Positions 16,460 to 24,083 of a stretch of 64,000 nucleotides of DNA are shown here, piece by piece. The number at the start of each line of letters is the position of its first letter. Position 1 is the first letter of the stretch. The notes beneath the pieces are model-generated. The model worked only from the letters and a program-made list of their open reading frames with translations, searched no databases and was not told the origin of the DNA. A program made the translations under genes and the position numbers. Source of the DNA: Curtobacterium caseinilyticum (GTDB taxonomy: Bacteria; Actinomycetota; Actinomycetes; Actinomycetales; Microbacteriaceae); NCBI RefSeq assembly GCF_030363035.1, contig NZ_JAUCMN010000003.1, forward strand, positions 62,001 to 126,000. The letters run 5' to 3'.

Positions 16460-16960
16460 GTGACGACGACGCCCGAGGCCTCCCCCACCACGACGCCCGA
16501 CATCCCGCAGGGGCTGGCGATCGACGTCGAGCACTTCGACTCCCCCGACGCCCAGCGGCTGCGTGCCGCGCAGCGTCTGGAGATCGACCGGGCGTACGGC
16601 GGCGACACCGAACCCGGCGAGAAGCCGACGGCGGACTCCATCGCGGTGTTCTTCGTCGCACGTGACGGCGACGGCACCCCGCTCGGCTGCGGTGGCCTGC
16701 GCCTGGTGCAGGACGGCATCGCCGAGGTGAAGCGGATGTACGTCCGGCCGGAGTCCCGGGGCGCCGGGGTGTCGGCGGCGATCCTCCGTCGGCTCGAGGA
16801 GGCCGCGATCGACCTCGGGTCGCCCGCACTCGTGCTCGAGACCGGCGACCAGCAGAAGCGCGCCATCGGGTTCTACGAGCGCGAGGGGTTCCGACGCATC
16901 GCGAACTTCGGTCCCTACGTGGGCGCCGCTCGGTCGATCTGCTACTCCAAGGTCCTCTGA
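16460..16960 (+). CDS. GNAT-family N-acetyltransferase
   Basis: 166 residues. The acetyl-CoA-binding core is clear: VKRMYVRPESRGAGVSAAIL (motif A with RGAGxS), then LVLETGDQQKRAIGFYEREGF, the usual C-terminal strand-helix. The first ~20 residues are a disordered Thr/Pro-rich tail. The acceptor substrate is unknown. It starts 10 nt after pepP and probably shares some transcription with it. Confidence 0.85.
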   Translation: MTTTPEASPTTTPDIPQGLAIDVEHFDSPDAQRLRAAQRLEIDRAYGGDTEPGEKPTADSIAVFFVARDGDGTPLGCGGLRLVQDGIAEVKRMYVRPESRGAGVSAAILRRLEEAAIDLGSPALVLETGDQQKRAIGFYEREGFRRIANFGPYVGAARSICYSKVL

Positions 16961-16962
16961 CA

Positions 16963-17060
16963 CCGGCCGATCGACGCACGACGCACGACGCCCGCCGGCC
17001 GACCGACGCACGTCGCCCGCCGGCCGACCGACGCACGACGCCCGTCGGCCGACCGGACGA
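16963..17060. repeat. tandem repeat, 25-bp unit CCGGCCGACCGACGCACGAC(GCCCG)
   Basis: Units begin at 16963 (divergent), 16995, 17020 and 17045 (divergent). They fill the gap between the convergent GNAT gene and the repeat-tailed stress protein gene. No gene is seen in the gap. Confidence 0.7.
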
Positions 17061-17082
17061 CGCGACACACGACGCGACGCAC

Positions 17083-17118
17083 GACGCCCGCTCCGACCAG
17101 TGGTCGAGAGCGGGCGTC
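17083..17118. terminator. bidirectional hairpin terminator
   Basis: GACGCCCGCTC (17083-17093) pairs with GAGCGGGCGTC (17108-17118), and the inner CGACCA/TGGTCG also pairs. It lies between two convergent genes, 18 nt past the stop of the minus-strand gene. Confidence 0.75.
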
Positions 17119-17135
17119 CGGCGTTCGTGGGTGGG

Positions 17136-18197
17136 TCAGGCGCGGTCGTCGTCGCGGCGCGGCTCCGCCGACGATCCGGGGCGGTCCCCGTCGTGCTCCC
17201 GGTGCCCGGTGCCGTCCTGCCCGTCGCTGCCCGGCTGCCCGCCGCCGTCTCGGCCGTGGTCGTCCGACCCCGTGACGCGCTCCCCGTACTGCGGCGGGGC
17301 GTCCGGGCGGGCCTGGGGCAGGCGCGGGTCCGTCGTGGGAGCGGGCTGCTGCGCCGCCTGCGGGGTCTCGCCGTACCGCGGACCGTCGTTCGTGCCGTAC
17401 CGCGGACCGTCGTTCGTGCCGTACCGCGGGCCGTCGTTGGTCCCGTACCGCGGGCCGTCGTCCGTGCCGGAGCGCCCACGGTCCGGACCGGTTCCCCGGG
17501 GTCCGACACCGGGGCCCGACCCGTCCGCCTGCGGAGCGGGGGCCGACGTACCGGGGCGCTGCGGGCCTCCCGGCTGGTGCGGCGTGGCGTGCCCACCGTA
17601 GGGGGAACCCTGCTGCGGACCCGGGTGCCAGGGCTGCTGGCCCTGGAAGGGCCGCGACTGCGTGCCCGGCGCACCCGGCTGCGGAGCGTCGTTCCAGTGC
17701 GTGGACGGCGTCGCGCCGTGCTGGCCGAGGATCCGCTGTGCCTGCCCGGTCAGCTGCGGGTCCACGACGATCTGGTAGTTCGTGGCGAGCACCTGGTGCA
17801 CGCTCGTGAAGTCGCGCTGCCGCTTCGTGATCGCGAACGAGACGATGCCGTAGAGCATGCCGAACGCCGCACCGATGATCGCCGCGGCGAGGATCAGGCC
17901 GCCCGCGCTCGGGGAGAACAGCGTCAGGACGATGCCGAAGAAGATGCCGAGCCACAGGCCGGACAGCGCGCCGGCGATGGCGGCGCGGCCGTAGGTCATC
18001 TTGCCGGTGACCCGTTCGACGGTCTTGAGGTCGTTGCCCACGATCGCGATCTTCGCGACGGGGAAGTCCGCCTCGGCCAGCTTCGCGACCACGCGCTGCG
18101 CGTCGGGGTAGCTGTCGTAGGTACCGAGGACGTCCCCGCGCGGCAGCGTCGGGAAGGCCTGGGCGGTTCGTCCGGCGAACGGGCTCTGGTTGCTCAC
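17136..18197 (-). CDS. GSP17M-like membrane protein with repetitive disordered C-terminus
   Basis: 353 residues. The N-terminal ~65 residues resemble the general-stress-protein 17M-like domain (TYDSYPDAQRVVAKLAEADFP, IVGNDLK). Two membrane segments follow (AAIAGALSGLWLGIFFGIVL and LILAAAIIGAAFGMLYGIV). From about residue 150 the tail is Pro/Gln/Gly-rich and hydrophilic, containing four exact or near-exact DGPRYGTN units encoded by a 24-bp repeat. The tail probably lies in the cytoplasm; its function is unknown. The GTG start at 18197 is chosen by homology. Confidence 0.8.
   Translation of the reverse strand: MSNQSPFAGRTAQAFPTLPRGDVLGTYDSYPDAQRVVAKLAEADFPVAKIAIVGNDLKTVERVTGKMTYGRAAIAGALSGLWLGIFFGIVLTLFSPSAGGLILAAAIIGAAFGMLYGIVSFAITKRQRDFTSVHQVLATNYQIVVDPQLTGQAQRILGQHGATPSTHWNDAPQPGAPGTQSRPFQGQQPWHPGPQQGSPYGGHATPHQPGGPQRPGTSAPAPQADGSGPGVGPRGTGPDRGRSGTDDGPRYGTNDGPRYGTNDGPRYGTNDGPRYGETPQAAQQPAPTTDPRLPQARPDAPPQYGERVTGSDDHGRDGGGQPGSDGQDGTGHREHDGDRPGSSAEPRRDDDRA
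17371..17466. repeat. 24-bp coding tandem repeat, four units (DGPRYGTN)
   Basis: Units start at 17371, 17395, 17419 and 17443 and begin CCGTACCGCG on the plus strand. The first two are identical; the others differ at two to three bases. The 8-residue unit keeps the frame, so copy number can vary without disrupting the gene. Confidence 0.9.
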
Positions 18198-18343
18198 CCA
18201 GCCATCATCCACCGGGCACCTTGCGATCGCACGTACGCCTCCCGGGAAGCTCCGGGGTACGAGCGGAGCGGCCGTGCCGGCGAGTCCGTGCGTCGTCTCA
18301 GCGTCCACCGGGTCCGCTCGTCCCCCGCCCGAGCGGCAGCGAC

Positions 18344-18349
18344 TACGCT
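18344..18349 (+). promoter_or_regulatory. -10 box of a leaderless promoter for the MgtE-N/CBS gene
   Basis: TACGCT ends 6 nt before the GTG at 18356 and serves the overlapping three-gene set downstream. Confidence 0.5.
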
Positions 18350-18355
18350 GGACGG

Positions 18356-19675
18356 GTGAGCGCCACGAAGGTCTTCGTCGCCCGCCTCGCCGGGTGCTCC
18401 GTCTTCGACCCCGCGGGCGACCGCGTCGGCCGCGTCCGGGACGTCCTCGTCGTCTACCGCCGGGTGGACGCCCCGCACGTCGTCGGCCTGATCGTCGAGG
18501 TGCCGGGCAAGCGCCGCATCTTCCTGAGCATAGGGCGCGTGACGTCGATCGGCGCCGGACAGGTCATCACCACCGGCATCGTCAACATGCGGCGCTTCGA
18601 GCAGCGCGGCGGCGAGGTCCGGGTCATCGCCGAGATGCTCGGGCGCAAGGTGCTCATCAAGAGCCAGCGCATCCGCGCCACGATCGAGGACGTCGCGATC
18701 GAGGACCGCGGTCAGGGCGAGTGGGAGGTGTCGCAGCTCTTCCTCCGCAAGCCGAAGACGACCCCGTCGCCGTTCGGCAAGGGCCCGACCACCTTCGCCA
18801 CCTGGAACGAGGTCACCGAGGACGAGCTCCCCGGCGAGGCCCAGTCCGCCGAGCACGTCATCGCCGCGTACTCCGACCTGGTGCCCGCCGACCTGGCGTC
18901 GACGCTGCTCGACCTGCCCGAGGAGCGCCGGTTCGAGGTCGCCGAGGAGCTCCCCGACGACCGCCTCGCCGACGTGCTCGAGGAGATGCCCGACCAGGAG
19001 CGCATCGACATCCTGACCCGGCTCGAGGATGCCCGGGCCGCCGACGTCCTCGACCAGATGCAGCCCGACGACGCCGCCGACGTGCTCGCGCAGTTCCCCG
19101 ACGACCGGAGCGAGGCCCTGCTGCAGCTCATGGAGCCGGAGGAGGCGCAGGACGTCCGCATGCTCCTGGAGTACGAGCCGGACACCGCCGGTGGCCTCAT
19201 GACCACCGAGCCCGTCATCGTCTCCGCCGACGCCACCGTGGCCGAGGGGCTCGCGCTCATCCGCCGGCACGAACTCGCGCCCGCACTCGGCGCGAGCGTC
19301 TGCGTGACGCTGCCGCCGTACGAGCCCCCGACCGGCCGGTTCCTCGGGCTCGTGCACTTCCAGCGCATGCTCCGCTACCCGCCCAACGAACGCCTCGGCA
19401 CGCTCATCGACCAGCAGACCGAACCGGTCCGGGTCGACGCCAGCGCCGCCGAGGTCACCCGCGTGATGGCGACGTACAACCTCGTGTCCGTGCCCGTGGT
19501 CGACGACGCCCACCGCCTGGTCGGGGTGGTGACGATCGACGATGTCCTCGACCACGTCCTGCCCGACGACTGGCGAAGTCAGGGCGAGGGGGATGCCCCC
19601 TCGCGACTCCGCCAACGCCCGCGCAAGACGCCCGTGACGACGGGAAGGAGGACCACCCGTGGCCCGAACGGATGA
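18356..19675 (+). CDS. soluble MgtE N-domain/CBS-pair protein with PRC-barrel-like N-terminus
   Basis: 439 residues. The start resembles a PRC-barrel domain (FVARLAGCSVFDPAGDRVGRVRDVLV). An MgtE intracellular N domain follows at about residues 175-290 (LPEERRFEVAEELPDDRLADVLEEM and similar acidic repeats), then two CBS domains to about residue 410 (AGGLMTTEPVIVSADATVAE; VPVVDDAHRLVGVVTIDDVLDH). In MgtE these parts sense Mg2+ and gate a membrane pore, but no membrane segment is present here, so it is probably a cytosolic sensor. It overlaps the DUF1003 gene by 17 nt. Confidence 0.85.
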   Translation: MSATKVFVARLAGCSVFDPAGDRVGRVRDVLVVYRRVDAPHVVGLIVEVPGKRRIFLSIGRVTSIGAGQVITTGIVNMRRFEQRGGEVRVIAEMLGRKVLIKSQRIRATIEDVAIEDRGQGEWEVSQLFLRKPKTTPSPFGKGPTTFATWNEVTEDELPGEAQSAEHVIAAYSDLVPADLASTLLDLPEERRFEVAEELPDDRLADVLEEMPDQERIDILTRLEDARAADVLDQMQPDDAADVLAQFPDDRSEALLQLMEPEEAQDVRMLLEYEPDTAGGLMTTEPVIVSADATVAEGLALIRRHELAPALGASVCVTLPPYEPPTGRFLGLVHFQRMLRYPPNERLGTLIDQQTEPVRVDASAAEVTRVMATYNLVSVPVVDDAHRLVGVVTIDDVLDHVLPDDWRSQGEGDAPSRLRQRPRKTPVTTGRRTTRGPNG

Positions 19676-20225
19676 CTCCCGCCAGGAGCGGCTCGACTCG
19701 CCGAAGGGCATGCGCACGCGGGTCCTCCCGACCCGACGTCGCGGCCGTGGTGACACCTTCGGTCGTGCGACCGAGGGCATCGCGCGCGCGATGGGTACGC
19801 CCTGGTTCCTGGTCGGCCTGACGCTCTTCTGTGCCGTCTGGATGATCTACAACTCGGTCGCACCGTCGAACTGGCAGTTCGACTCGGCCGCGATCGGCTT
19901 CACCGCCCTGACCCTCGTGCTCTCGCTGCAGGCGTCGTACGCGGCGCCGCTGATCCTGCTCGCGCAGAACCGGCAGGACGACCGTGACCGCGTGCAGTTC
20001 GAGCAGGACCGGCAGCGCGCCGAGCGCAACCTCGCCGACACCGAGTACCTGGCGCGCGAGGTCGTCGCCCTCCGCCTGGCGATGCGGGACATGGCGTCGA
20101 AGGACTTCATCCGCGCAGAGATCCGCTCGCTGCTCGAGGAACTCGACCGTCGCGACGCCGAGGAGGCGGCACTGCGCGGCGGTGCCCTGGACGAGGACGC
20201 GGGGAGCGCCCGTCCCCGTGGCTGA
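19659..20225 (+). CDS. DUF1003 membrane protein
   Basis: 188 residues. Two hydrophobic segments (TPWFLVGLTLFCAVWMIYNSV and AAIGFTALTLVLSLQASYAAPLILL) are followed by NRQDDRDRVQFEQDRQRAERN, the typical DUF1003 helix after the second segment, and a charged coiled-coil tail. The family is widespread beside MgtE-N/CBS genes, as here, suggesting a joint membrane role, but no activity is known. The GTG start is set by a strong GGAAGGAGG sequence at 19642-19650. The 3' end overlaps mrp by 8 nt. Confidence 0.85.
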   Translation: MARTDDSRQERLDSPKGMRTRVLPTRRRGRGDTFGRATEGIARAMGTPWFLVGLTLFCAVWMIYNSVAPSNWQFDSAAIGFTALTLVLSLQASYAAPLILLAQNRQDDRDRVQFEQDRQRAERNLADTEYLAREVVALRLAMRDMASKDFIRAEIRSLLEELDRRDAEEAALRGGALDEDAGSARPRG

Positions 20226-21372
20226 GGACTCCGAGACCGCGCTCGGCTCCGCGGTCCTCGCTGCGCTCGGCCGCGTCATCGACCCCGAGATCCGCCGTCC
20301 CCTCACGGAGCTCGACATGATCCGCGGGGTCGACGTGCAGCCGGGAGGCACGGTGCGCGTCGACCTGCAGCTCACGATCGTCGGGTGCCCGGCCGCCGAC
20401 ACGATCGAGCGCGACGTGCGCTCGGCCGCCGGCTCCGTGGACGGCGTGGAGCACGTCGACGTGGACGTCTCCGTGATGTCACCCGCGACGCGTGCCGCGC
20501 TCACCGATCGGCTCCGTGGTGACCGGCCGCGGGGCGTGCAGTTCACCCCCGACTCGCTCACGCGCGTCATCGCCGTGACGAGCGGCAAGGGCGGGGTCGG
20601 CAAGTCCACCGTCACCGTCAACCTGGCGGTCGCGCTCGCGGCAGCCGGTCAGCGCGTCGGTGTCGTCGACGTCGACGTGCACGGGTTCAGCGTCCCGGGC
20701 CTGATGGGGCTGACGGACGCGAACGGGGTCGCTCCCCGACCGACCCGGGTGGACAGCATGATCCTGCCGCCGGTGGCGCACGATGTGAAGGTCGTGTCGA
20801 TCGGCATGTTCGTCGACGACGTCTCCACCGCGGTCTCCTGGCGCGGACCGATGCTGCACCGCACGGTCGCGCAGTTCCTGACCGACGTGTGGTTCGGCGA
20901 CCTCGACGTCCTGCTGCTCGACCTGCCACCCGGCACCGGCGACGTGGCGATCTCCGTCGGTCAGCTGCTCCCCCACGCCGAGGTCCTGGTCGTCACCACG
21001 CCCCAGGCCGCCGCGGCCGACGTCGCCGAACGCAGCGGGGTCGTCGCACGGCAGACCGGGCAGCGGGTCATCGGCGTCGTCGAGAACATGGCCGGGCTCG
21101 TGCAGCCCGACGGCAGCGTCCTGCACCTGTTCGGCGAGGGCGGCGGCGACGAGACCGCGCGGCGCCTGTCCCGCGACCAGGACGTCCCCGTACCGGTGCT
21201 CGGCCGCGTGCCGCTCTCGGTCCCGCTCCGCGAAGGGGGCGACACCGGGGTCCCGGTGGTGCTCGGCGCCCCGACGGACCCGGCTGCCGTGGCGTTGCGC
21301 GCGGTCGCTGAGCGCATCACCACGATGGGCCGCGGGCTCGCGGGTCGGAAGCTCGGGCTGACGCTCTCCTGA
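20218..21372 (+). CDS. Mrp/NBP35-type P-loop ATPase without the CxxC pair
   Basis: 384 residues. An N-terminal DUF59/MIP18-like domain (VIDPEIRRPLTELDMIRGV) is followed by a deviant Walker A, SGKGGVGKSTVTVNLA, around residue 122, and by LLDLPPGTGDVAISVGQ. Classical Mrp/ApbC proteins carry Fe-S clusters and end with a CPxC motif after ENM. Here that stretch reads ENMAGLVQPDGSVLHLFGEGGG, with no cysteine, so the cluster site is absent. The GTG start overlaps the end of the DUF1003 gene. Gene context near tatB and the O-methyltransferase is common in Microbacteriaceae. Confidence 0.87.
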   Translation: MAEDSETALGSAVLAALGRVIDPEIRRPLTELDMIRGVDVQPGGTVRVDLQLTIVGCPAADTIERDVRSAAGSVDGVEHVDVDVSVMSPATRAALTDRLRGDRPRGVQFTPDSLTRVIAVTSGKGGVGKSTVTVNLAVALAAAGQRVGVVDVDVHGFSVPGLMGLTDANGVAPRPTRVDSMILPPVAHDVKVVSIGMFVDDVSTAVSWRGPMLHRTVAQFLTDVWFGDLDVLLLDLPPGTGDVAISVGQLLPHAEVLVVTTPQAAAADVAERSGVVARQTGQRVIGVVENMAGLVQPDGSVLHLFGEGGGDETARRLSRDQDVPVPVLGRVPLSVPLREGGDTGVPVVLGAPTDPAAVALRAVAERITTMGRGLAGRKLGLTLS

Positions 21373-21429
21373 GCGCGGTCGCCGGCGCGGTCGCGTGGGG
21401 CACGGTCGCGTGGGCCGTGATGCCTTCGG

Positions 21430-21435
21430 TACCGT
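21430..21435 (+). promoter_or_regulatory. -10 box of a leaderless promoter for the methyltransferase gene
   Basis: TACCGT ends 6 nt before the ATG at 21442. Confidence 0.5.
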
Positions 21436-21441
21436 GACCGC

Positions 21442-22293
21442 ATGGACAGCACCGACCACGTCACCGTCGACTGGGACGCCGCCCGCGACACGAACCGCGC
21501 GAACTGGGACGACCGGGTGCCGATCCACGAGGGCGCGTACGACGTCGCCGCGCTCGACGACCCAGCACACCGGTCCGACGTCGTCCGCGACGACCTGCCC
21601 GCGCTCACGCCGTGGTTGCCCGGCGGCACGCTCGACGGGCTCGACGTCTGCCACCTGCAGTGCCACATCGGCACGGACACCGTCTCGCTCGCCCGCGAGG
21701 GCGCCAGGGTCACGGGGGTCGACTTCTCCGCGCCGGCGCTGGCGTCCGGTGCTGCCCTCGCGGCGCGCCTCGGTCTCGACGTCACGTGGGTGGAGACCGA
21801 CGTGCTGGACGCCCGCGCCGCCGTCGTCGGGGACTTCGACGTCGTCTACACGAGCATCGGCACGATCTGCTGGCTCCCCGACCTGGACCGCTGGGCGGCA
21901 CAGGTCGCCGGGCTGCTGCGCCCGGGCGGGGTGTTCTTCATCCGCGACGGCCACCCGGCGCTGTACGCCCTCGACGAGGACGCCCCCGAGCTCGTGACGC
22001 GCTACCGGTACTTCCCGGACGGCACGGCGCAGCAGTGGGAGGACGCCGGCACCTACGTCGGCGAGGGCACCGTGGCGAACACTCGGACGTACGAGTGGCC
22101 GCACCCGCTGTCCGAGGTGGTGAACGCCCTGCTCGGCGCCGGTCTGCGCCTGCGGCGGCTCGACGAGGGTCGGACCCTCCCGTGGCGCTTCAGCCCCCGC
22201 ATGGAGGAGGACGGACACGGCTCGTGGGTCTGGCCCGCCGGGGACCGTGACCGCGTGCCCACCACGTTCACGATCGTGGCAACGAAGGACTGA
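21442..22293 (+). CDS. class I SAM-dependent methyltransferase
   Basis: 283 residues. Rossmann motif I is VCHLQCHIGTDTVSLAREGA near residue 69, followed by GVDFSAPAL and YTSIGTICWLPDLDRWAAQVAGLLRPGG (motif IV/V). The N-terminal NRANWDDRVPIHE stretch and the WPHPLSEVVNALLGAGL segment are typical of small-molecule methyltransferases of unknown substrate. It stands alone, convergent with tatB across a repeat-rich gap. Confidence 0.8.
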   Translation: MDSTDHVTVDWDAARDTNRANWDDRVPIHEGAYDVAALDDPAHRSDVVRDDLPALTPWLPGGTLDGLDVCHLQCHIGTDTVSLAREGARVTGVDFSAPALASGAALAARLGLDVTWVETDVLDARAAVVGDFDVVYTSIGTICWLPDLDRWAAQVAGLLRPGGVFFIRDGHPALYALDEDAPELVTRYRYFPDGTAQQWEDAGTYVGEGTVANTRTYEWPHPLSEVVNALLGAGLRLRRLDEGRTLPWRFSPRMEEDGHGSWVWPAGDRDRVPTTFTIVATKD

Positions 22294-22305
22294 CGTGCCT
22301 CGCGG

Positions 22306-22400
22306 CGGGCGTACCTGGTCGAACCGCGCCTGCTCGTGCGATCGGGCGTACCTGGTCGGACCGGGCGTACCAGGTCGTCCGTTCTCACCCGGTACGCCCG
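22306..22400. repeat. direct and inverted repeats of CGGGCGTACCTGGTCG
   Basis: Copies at 22306-22321 and 22343-22358, a variant at 22362-22377 (CGGGCGTACCAGGTCG), and an inverted partial copy at 22391-22400. ACCTGGT and ACCAGGT can pair. It lies between convergent genes, before palindrome B. Confidence 0.65.
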
Positions 22401-22455
22401 ATTCCGCCACCCATCGCGGCCGGTTCGGGAAGGAACGGGCGCGTCGCGCGACCCG

Positions 22456-22507
22456 GTGACGGACGGGAGGCGCGGTGGCAGCGGGCACCGCGCCTCCCGT
22501 CCGTCAC
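22456..22507. repeat. palindromic repeat copy B, likely bidirectional terminator
   Basis: Perfect 22-nt arms (22456-22477 and 22486-22507) around an 8-nt loop, containing the GGACGGGAGGCGCGG core. It lies 18 nt past the tatB stop, between the convergent methyltransferase and tatB genes. Confidence 0.85.
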
Positions 22508-22525
22508 CTGGTCACGTGACGTACG

Positions 22526-22906
22526 TCAGGTCGCCTCGGCGTCGAAGGGTGCGGCCTCGCCCTCGGCGAGCGGCACCGTCGGTGCCGTGGCGCGCACCTT
22601 GGATGCGGTGACCTGCGCGGTCTGCACCGCGGCCATGCCGGCCGCGGAGCTGCCGCCGGAGTCGAGCAGGGCGTCACGGATGATGCGCCGCGGGTCGTAC
22701 TGCCGGGGGTCGAGCTTCTGCCAGTCGACGTCGTCGAACTCGGGACCCATCTCCTCGCGCATGCGGTCCTTGGCGGTGTCGGCGAACCGACGGACGGCCT
22801 TGACGAACTCGGCGAGCTTCTGCGCGTACATCGGCAGGCGCTGCGGTCCGAGCAGCAGCACCGCGATGATCCCGATGATCAGGATCTTGTTGAAGTCGAT
22901 GGACAC
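22526..22906 (-). CDS. tatB: twin-arginine translocase subunit TatB
   Basis: 126 residues. One N-terminal membrane segment (FNKILIIGIIAVLLLG) is followed by the TatA/B hinge GPQRLPMYAQKLAEF and an amphipathic helix with KAVRRFADTAKDRMREEMG. The next stretch (FDDVDWQKLDPRQYDPRRIIRDALL) is characteristic of actinobacterial TatB rather than TatA. With TatC it recognises folded, cofactor-bearing exports. The GTG start at 22906 has a -10 box 6 nt upstream, which rules out the longer frame. Confidence 0.9.
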   Translation of the reverse strand: MSIDFNKILIIGIIAVLLLGPQRLPMYAQKLAEFVKAVRRFADTAKDRMREEMGPEFDDVDWQKLDPRQYDPRRIIRDALLDSGGSSAAGMAAVQTAQVTASKVRATAPTVPLAEGEAAPFDAEAT

Positions 22907-22912
22907 GGGACG

Positions 22913-22918
22913 AGCGTA
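22913..22918 (-). promoter_or_regulatory. -10 box of a leaderless promoter for tatB
   Basis: TACGCT on the minus strand ends 6 nt before the GTG at 22906. Confidence 0.5.
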
Positions 22919-22969
22919 ACCCGTCACACTGCGCCGCACCCGTAGAGTTGACTCCCGAACGGAGTGTGC

Positions 22970-23602
22970 GTGTCAGAGAAAGAGTCGAACTGGAAGTTCG
23001 CCGAGGACATCGTCTCGGAGCCCGAGGTGATCGCCCGAGCGCGAGAGCACTCCCTGGAACTCGGGGTCGAGGCGATCTCCCCCGCGATCGGCGCGCAGGT
23101 GTCCGTCATCGCCGCGGCGTCACGCGCCACGAGCATCATCGAGATCGGTACGGGGCTCGGCGTCTCCGGCCTGTACCTGCTCCGTGGCGCCCCGGACGCC
23201 ACCCTGACGACGATCGACGTGGAGGTCGACCACCAGCAGTACGCCCGTGACGCCTTCGTCGCCGCCGGCACGGCACCGTCGCGCGTGCGGCTGATCCCCG
23301 GTCGGGCCAACCAGGTGCTGCCCCGGATGAACGAGGCATCGTACGACGTCGTCCTCGTCGACGCCGACCCCGAGCACGTCATCGAGTACGTCGAGCACGG
23401 GCTGCGCCTGGCCCGGGTCGGCGGCACCGTGCTCGTCCCGCACGCGCTGTGGCGTGGTCGGGTGGCCGATCCCGTGCGGCGGGACCGGGCGACGACGGAC
23501 TTCCGACTGCTGCTGACCGAGGTGTCGACCTCGGGAGCGGTCCGCAGCGCACTCTCGCCCGCCGGCGACGGGCTGCTGCAGATGACGAAGGTCTCGGCGT
23601 AG
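22970..23602 (+). CDS. O-methyltransferase (type 3, COMT-like)
   Basis: 210 residues. The N-terminal SNWKFAEDIVSEPEVIARAREHS precedes the SAM-binding motif IIEIGTGLGVSGLYLLRG near residue 63, then TTIDVEVDHQQYARDAF, and DVVLVDADPEHVIEYVEHGLRLARVGGTVLVP. This matches the cation-dependent O-methyltransferase family; the acceptor is unknown. Two GTGs are possible: 22970 is preferred to 22964 because GGAG at 22961-22964 then lies at normal spacing. A TAGAGT -10-like hexamer occurs at 22943. Divergent from tatB. Confidence 0.87.
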   Translation: MSEKESNWKFAEDIVSEPEVIARAREHSLELGVEAISPAIGAQVSVIAAASRATSIIEIGTGLGVSGLYLLRGAPDATLTTIDVEVDHQQYARDAFVAAGTAPSRVRLIPGRANQVLPRMNEASYDVVLVDADPEHVIEYVEHGLRLARVGGTVLVPHALWRGRVADPVRRDRATTDFRLLLTEVSTSGAVRSALSPAGDGLLQMTKVSA

Positions 23603-23731
23603 CAGGCTCCGGCCGCTCACCCTGGGTGGCGCAGGTACCGTTCCGGCGCCTCCAGGAACGATCGCTGGTGCCGCACCGGGTCGAGGTTCCGATGGTTCAG
23701 GAGCTGTCCTGCCGTGTGGCGCCGACACGCA

Positions 23732-23767
23732 CAGGAGGCCCGGAGCGATCGCGCTCCGGGCCTCCTG
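23732..23767. terminator. bidirectional intrinsic terminator
   Basis: CAGGAGGCCCGGAGCG (23732-23747) pairs perfectly with CGCTCCGGGCCTCCTG (23752-23767). It lies between the convergent O-methyltransferase and DUF3117 genes. Confidence 0.85.
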
Positions 23768-23785
23768 TCGTGGTGCTTCGACGGA

Positions 23786-23956
23786 CTAGGCCGAGACGAC
23801 CTCGGCCAGTGCGTCGTGGAGTTCCTTGGCCTCGGCGTCGTTGACCGAGACGACCAGGCGGCCTCCACCTTCGAGCGGAACCCGCACGATGATGAGTCGA
23901 CCCTCCTTGACAGCCTCCATCGGCCCGTCACCGGTCCTCGGCTTCATTGCTGCCAT
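23786..23956 (-). CDS. DUF3117 family protein
   Basis: 56 residues beginning MAAMKPRTGDGPMEAVKEGR and continuing IIVRVPLEGGGRLVVSVNDAEAKEL. This is the complete, highly conserved actinobacterial DUF3117 family; its function is unknown. The ATG at 23956 is preceded by AAAGGGGACATCTG, and a GATAAT -10 box lies about 35 nt upstream, so this gene has an ordinary leader and probably strong expression. Confidence 0.9.
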   Translation of the reverse strand: MAAMKPRTGDGPMEAVKEGRLIIVRVPLEGGGRLVVSVNDAEAKELHDALAEVVSA

Positions 23957-23990
23957 CAGATGTCCCCTTTCGTGCAGTACATGCCTGGCC

Positions 23991-23996
23991 ATTATC
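23991..23996 (-). promoter_or_regulatory. -10 box (GATAAT) for the DUF3117 gene
   Basis: Minus-strand GATAAT, the closest match to TATAAT among the -10 boxes noted in this window, about 35 nt before the ATG and followed by a leader with a purine-rich ribosome site. Confidence 0.45.
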
Positions 23997-24083
23997 CCGT
24001 ACGGAGGGGGCAACTGCGAAACCGCCCAGGTTGGGGGTGTCGGATCGCTGCGTTCTCGCGGTTCGGAGTGGTCACCTTGGCGG

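Noticed and set aside
16963-17060. possible CRISPR array
   Set aside because: The repeats are directly adjacent with no spacers and no cas gene is in the window.
14906-17674. 922-codon minus-strand frame over pepP and the GNAT gene
   Set aside because: Covers two genes with intact active sites on the plus strand; no domain in its own translation.
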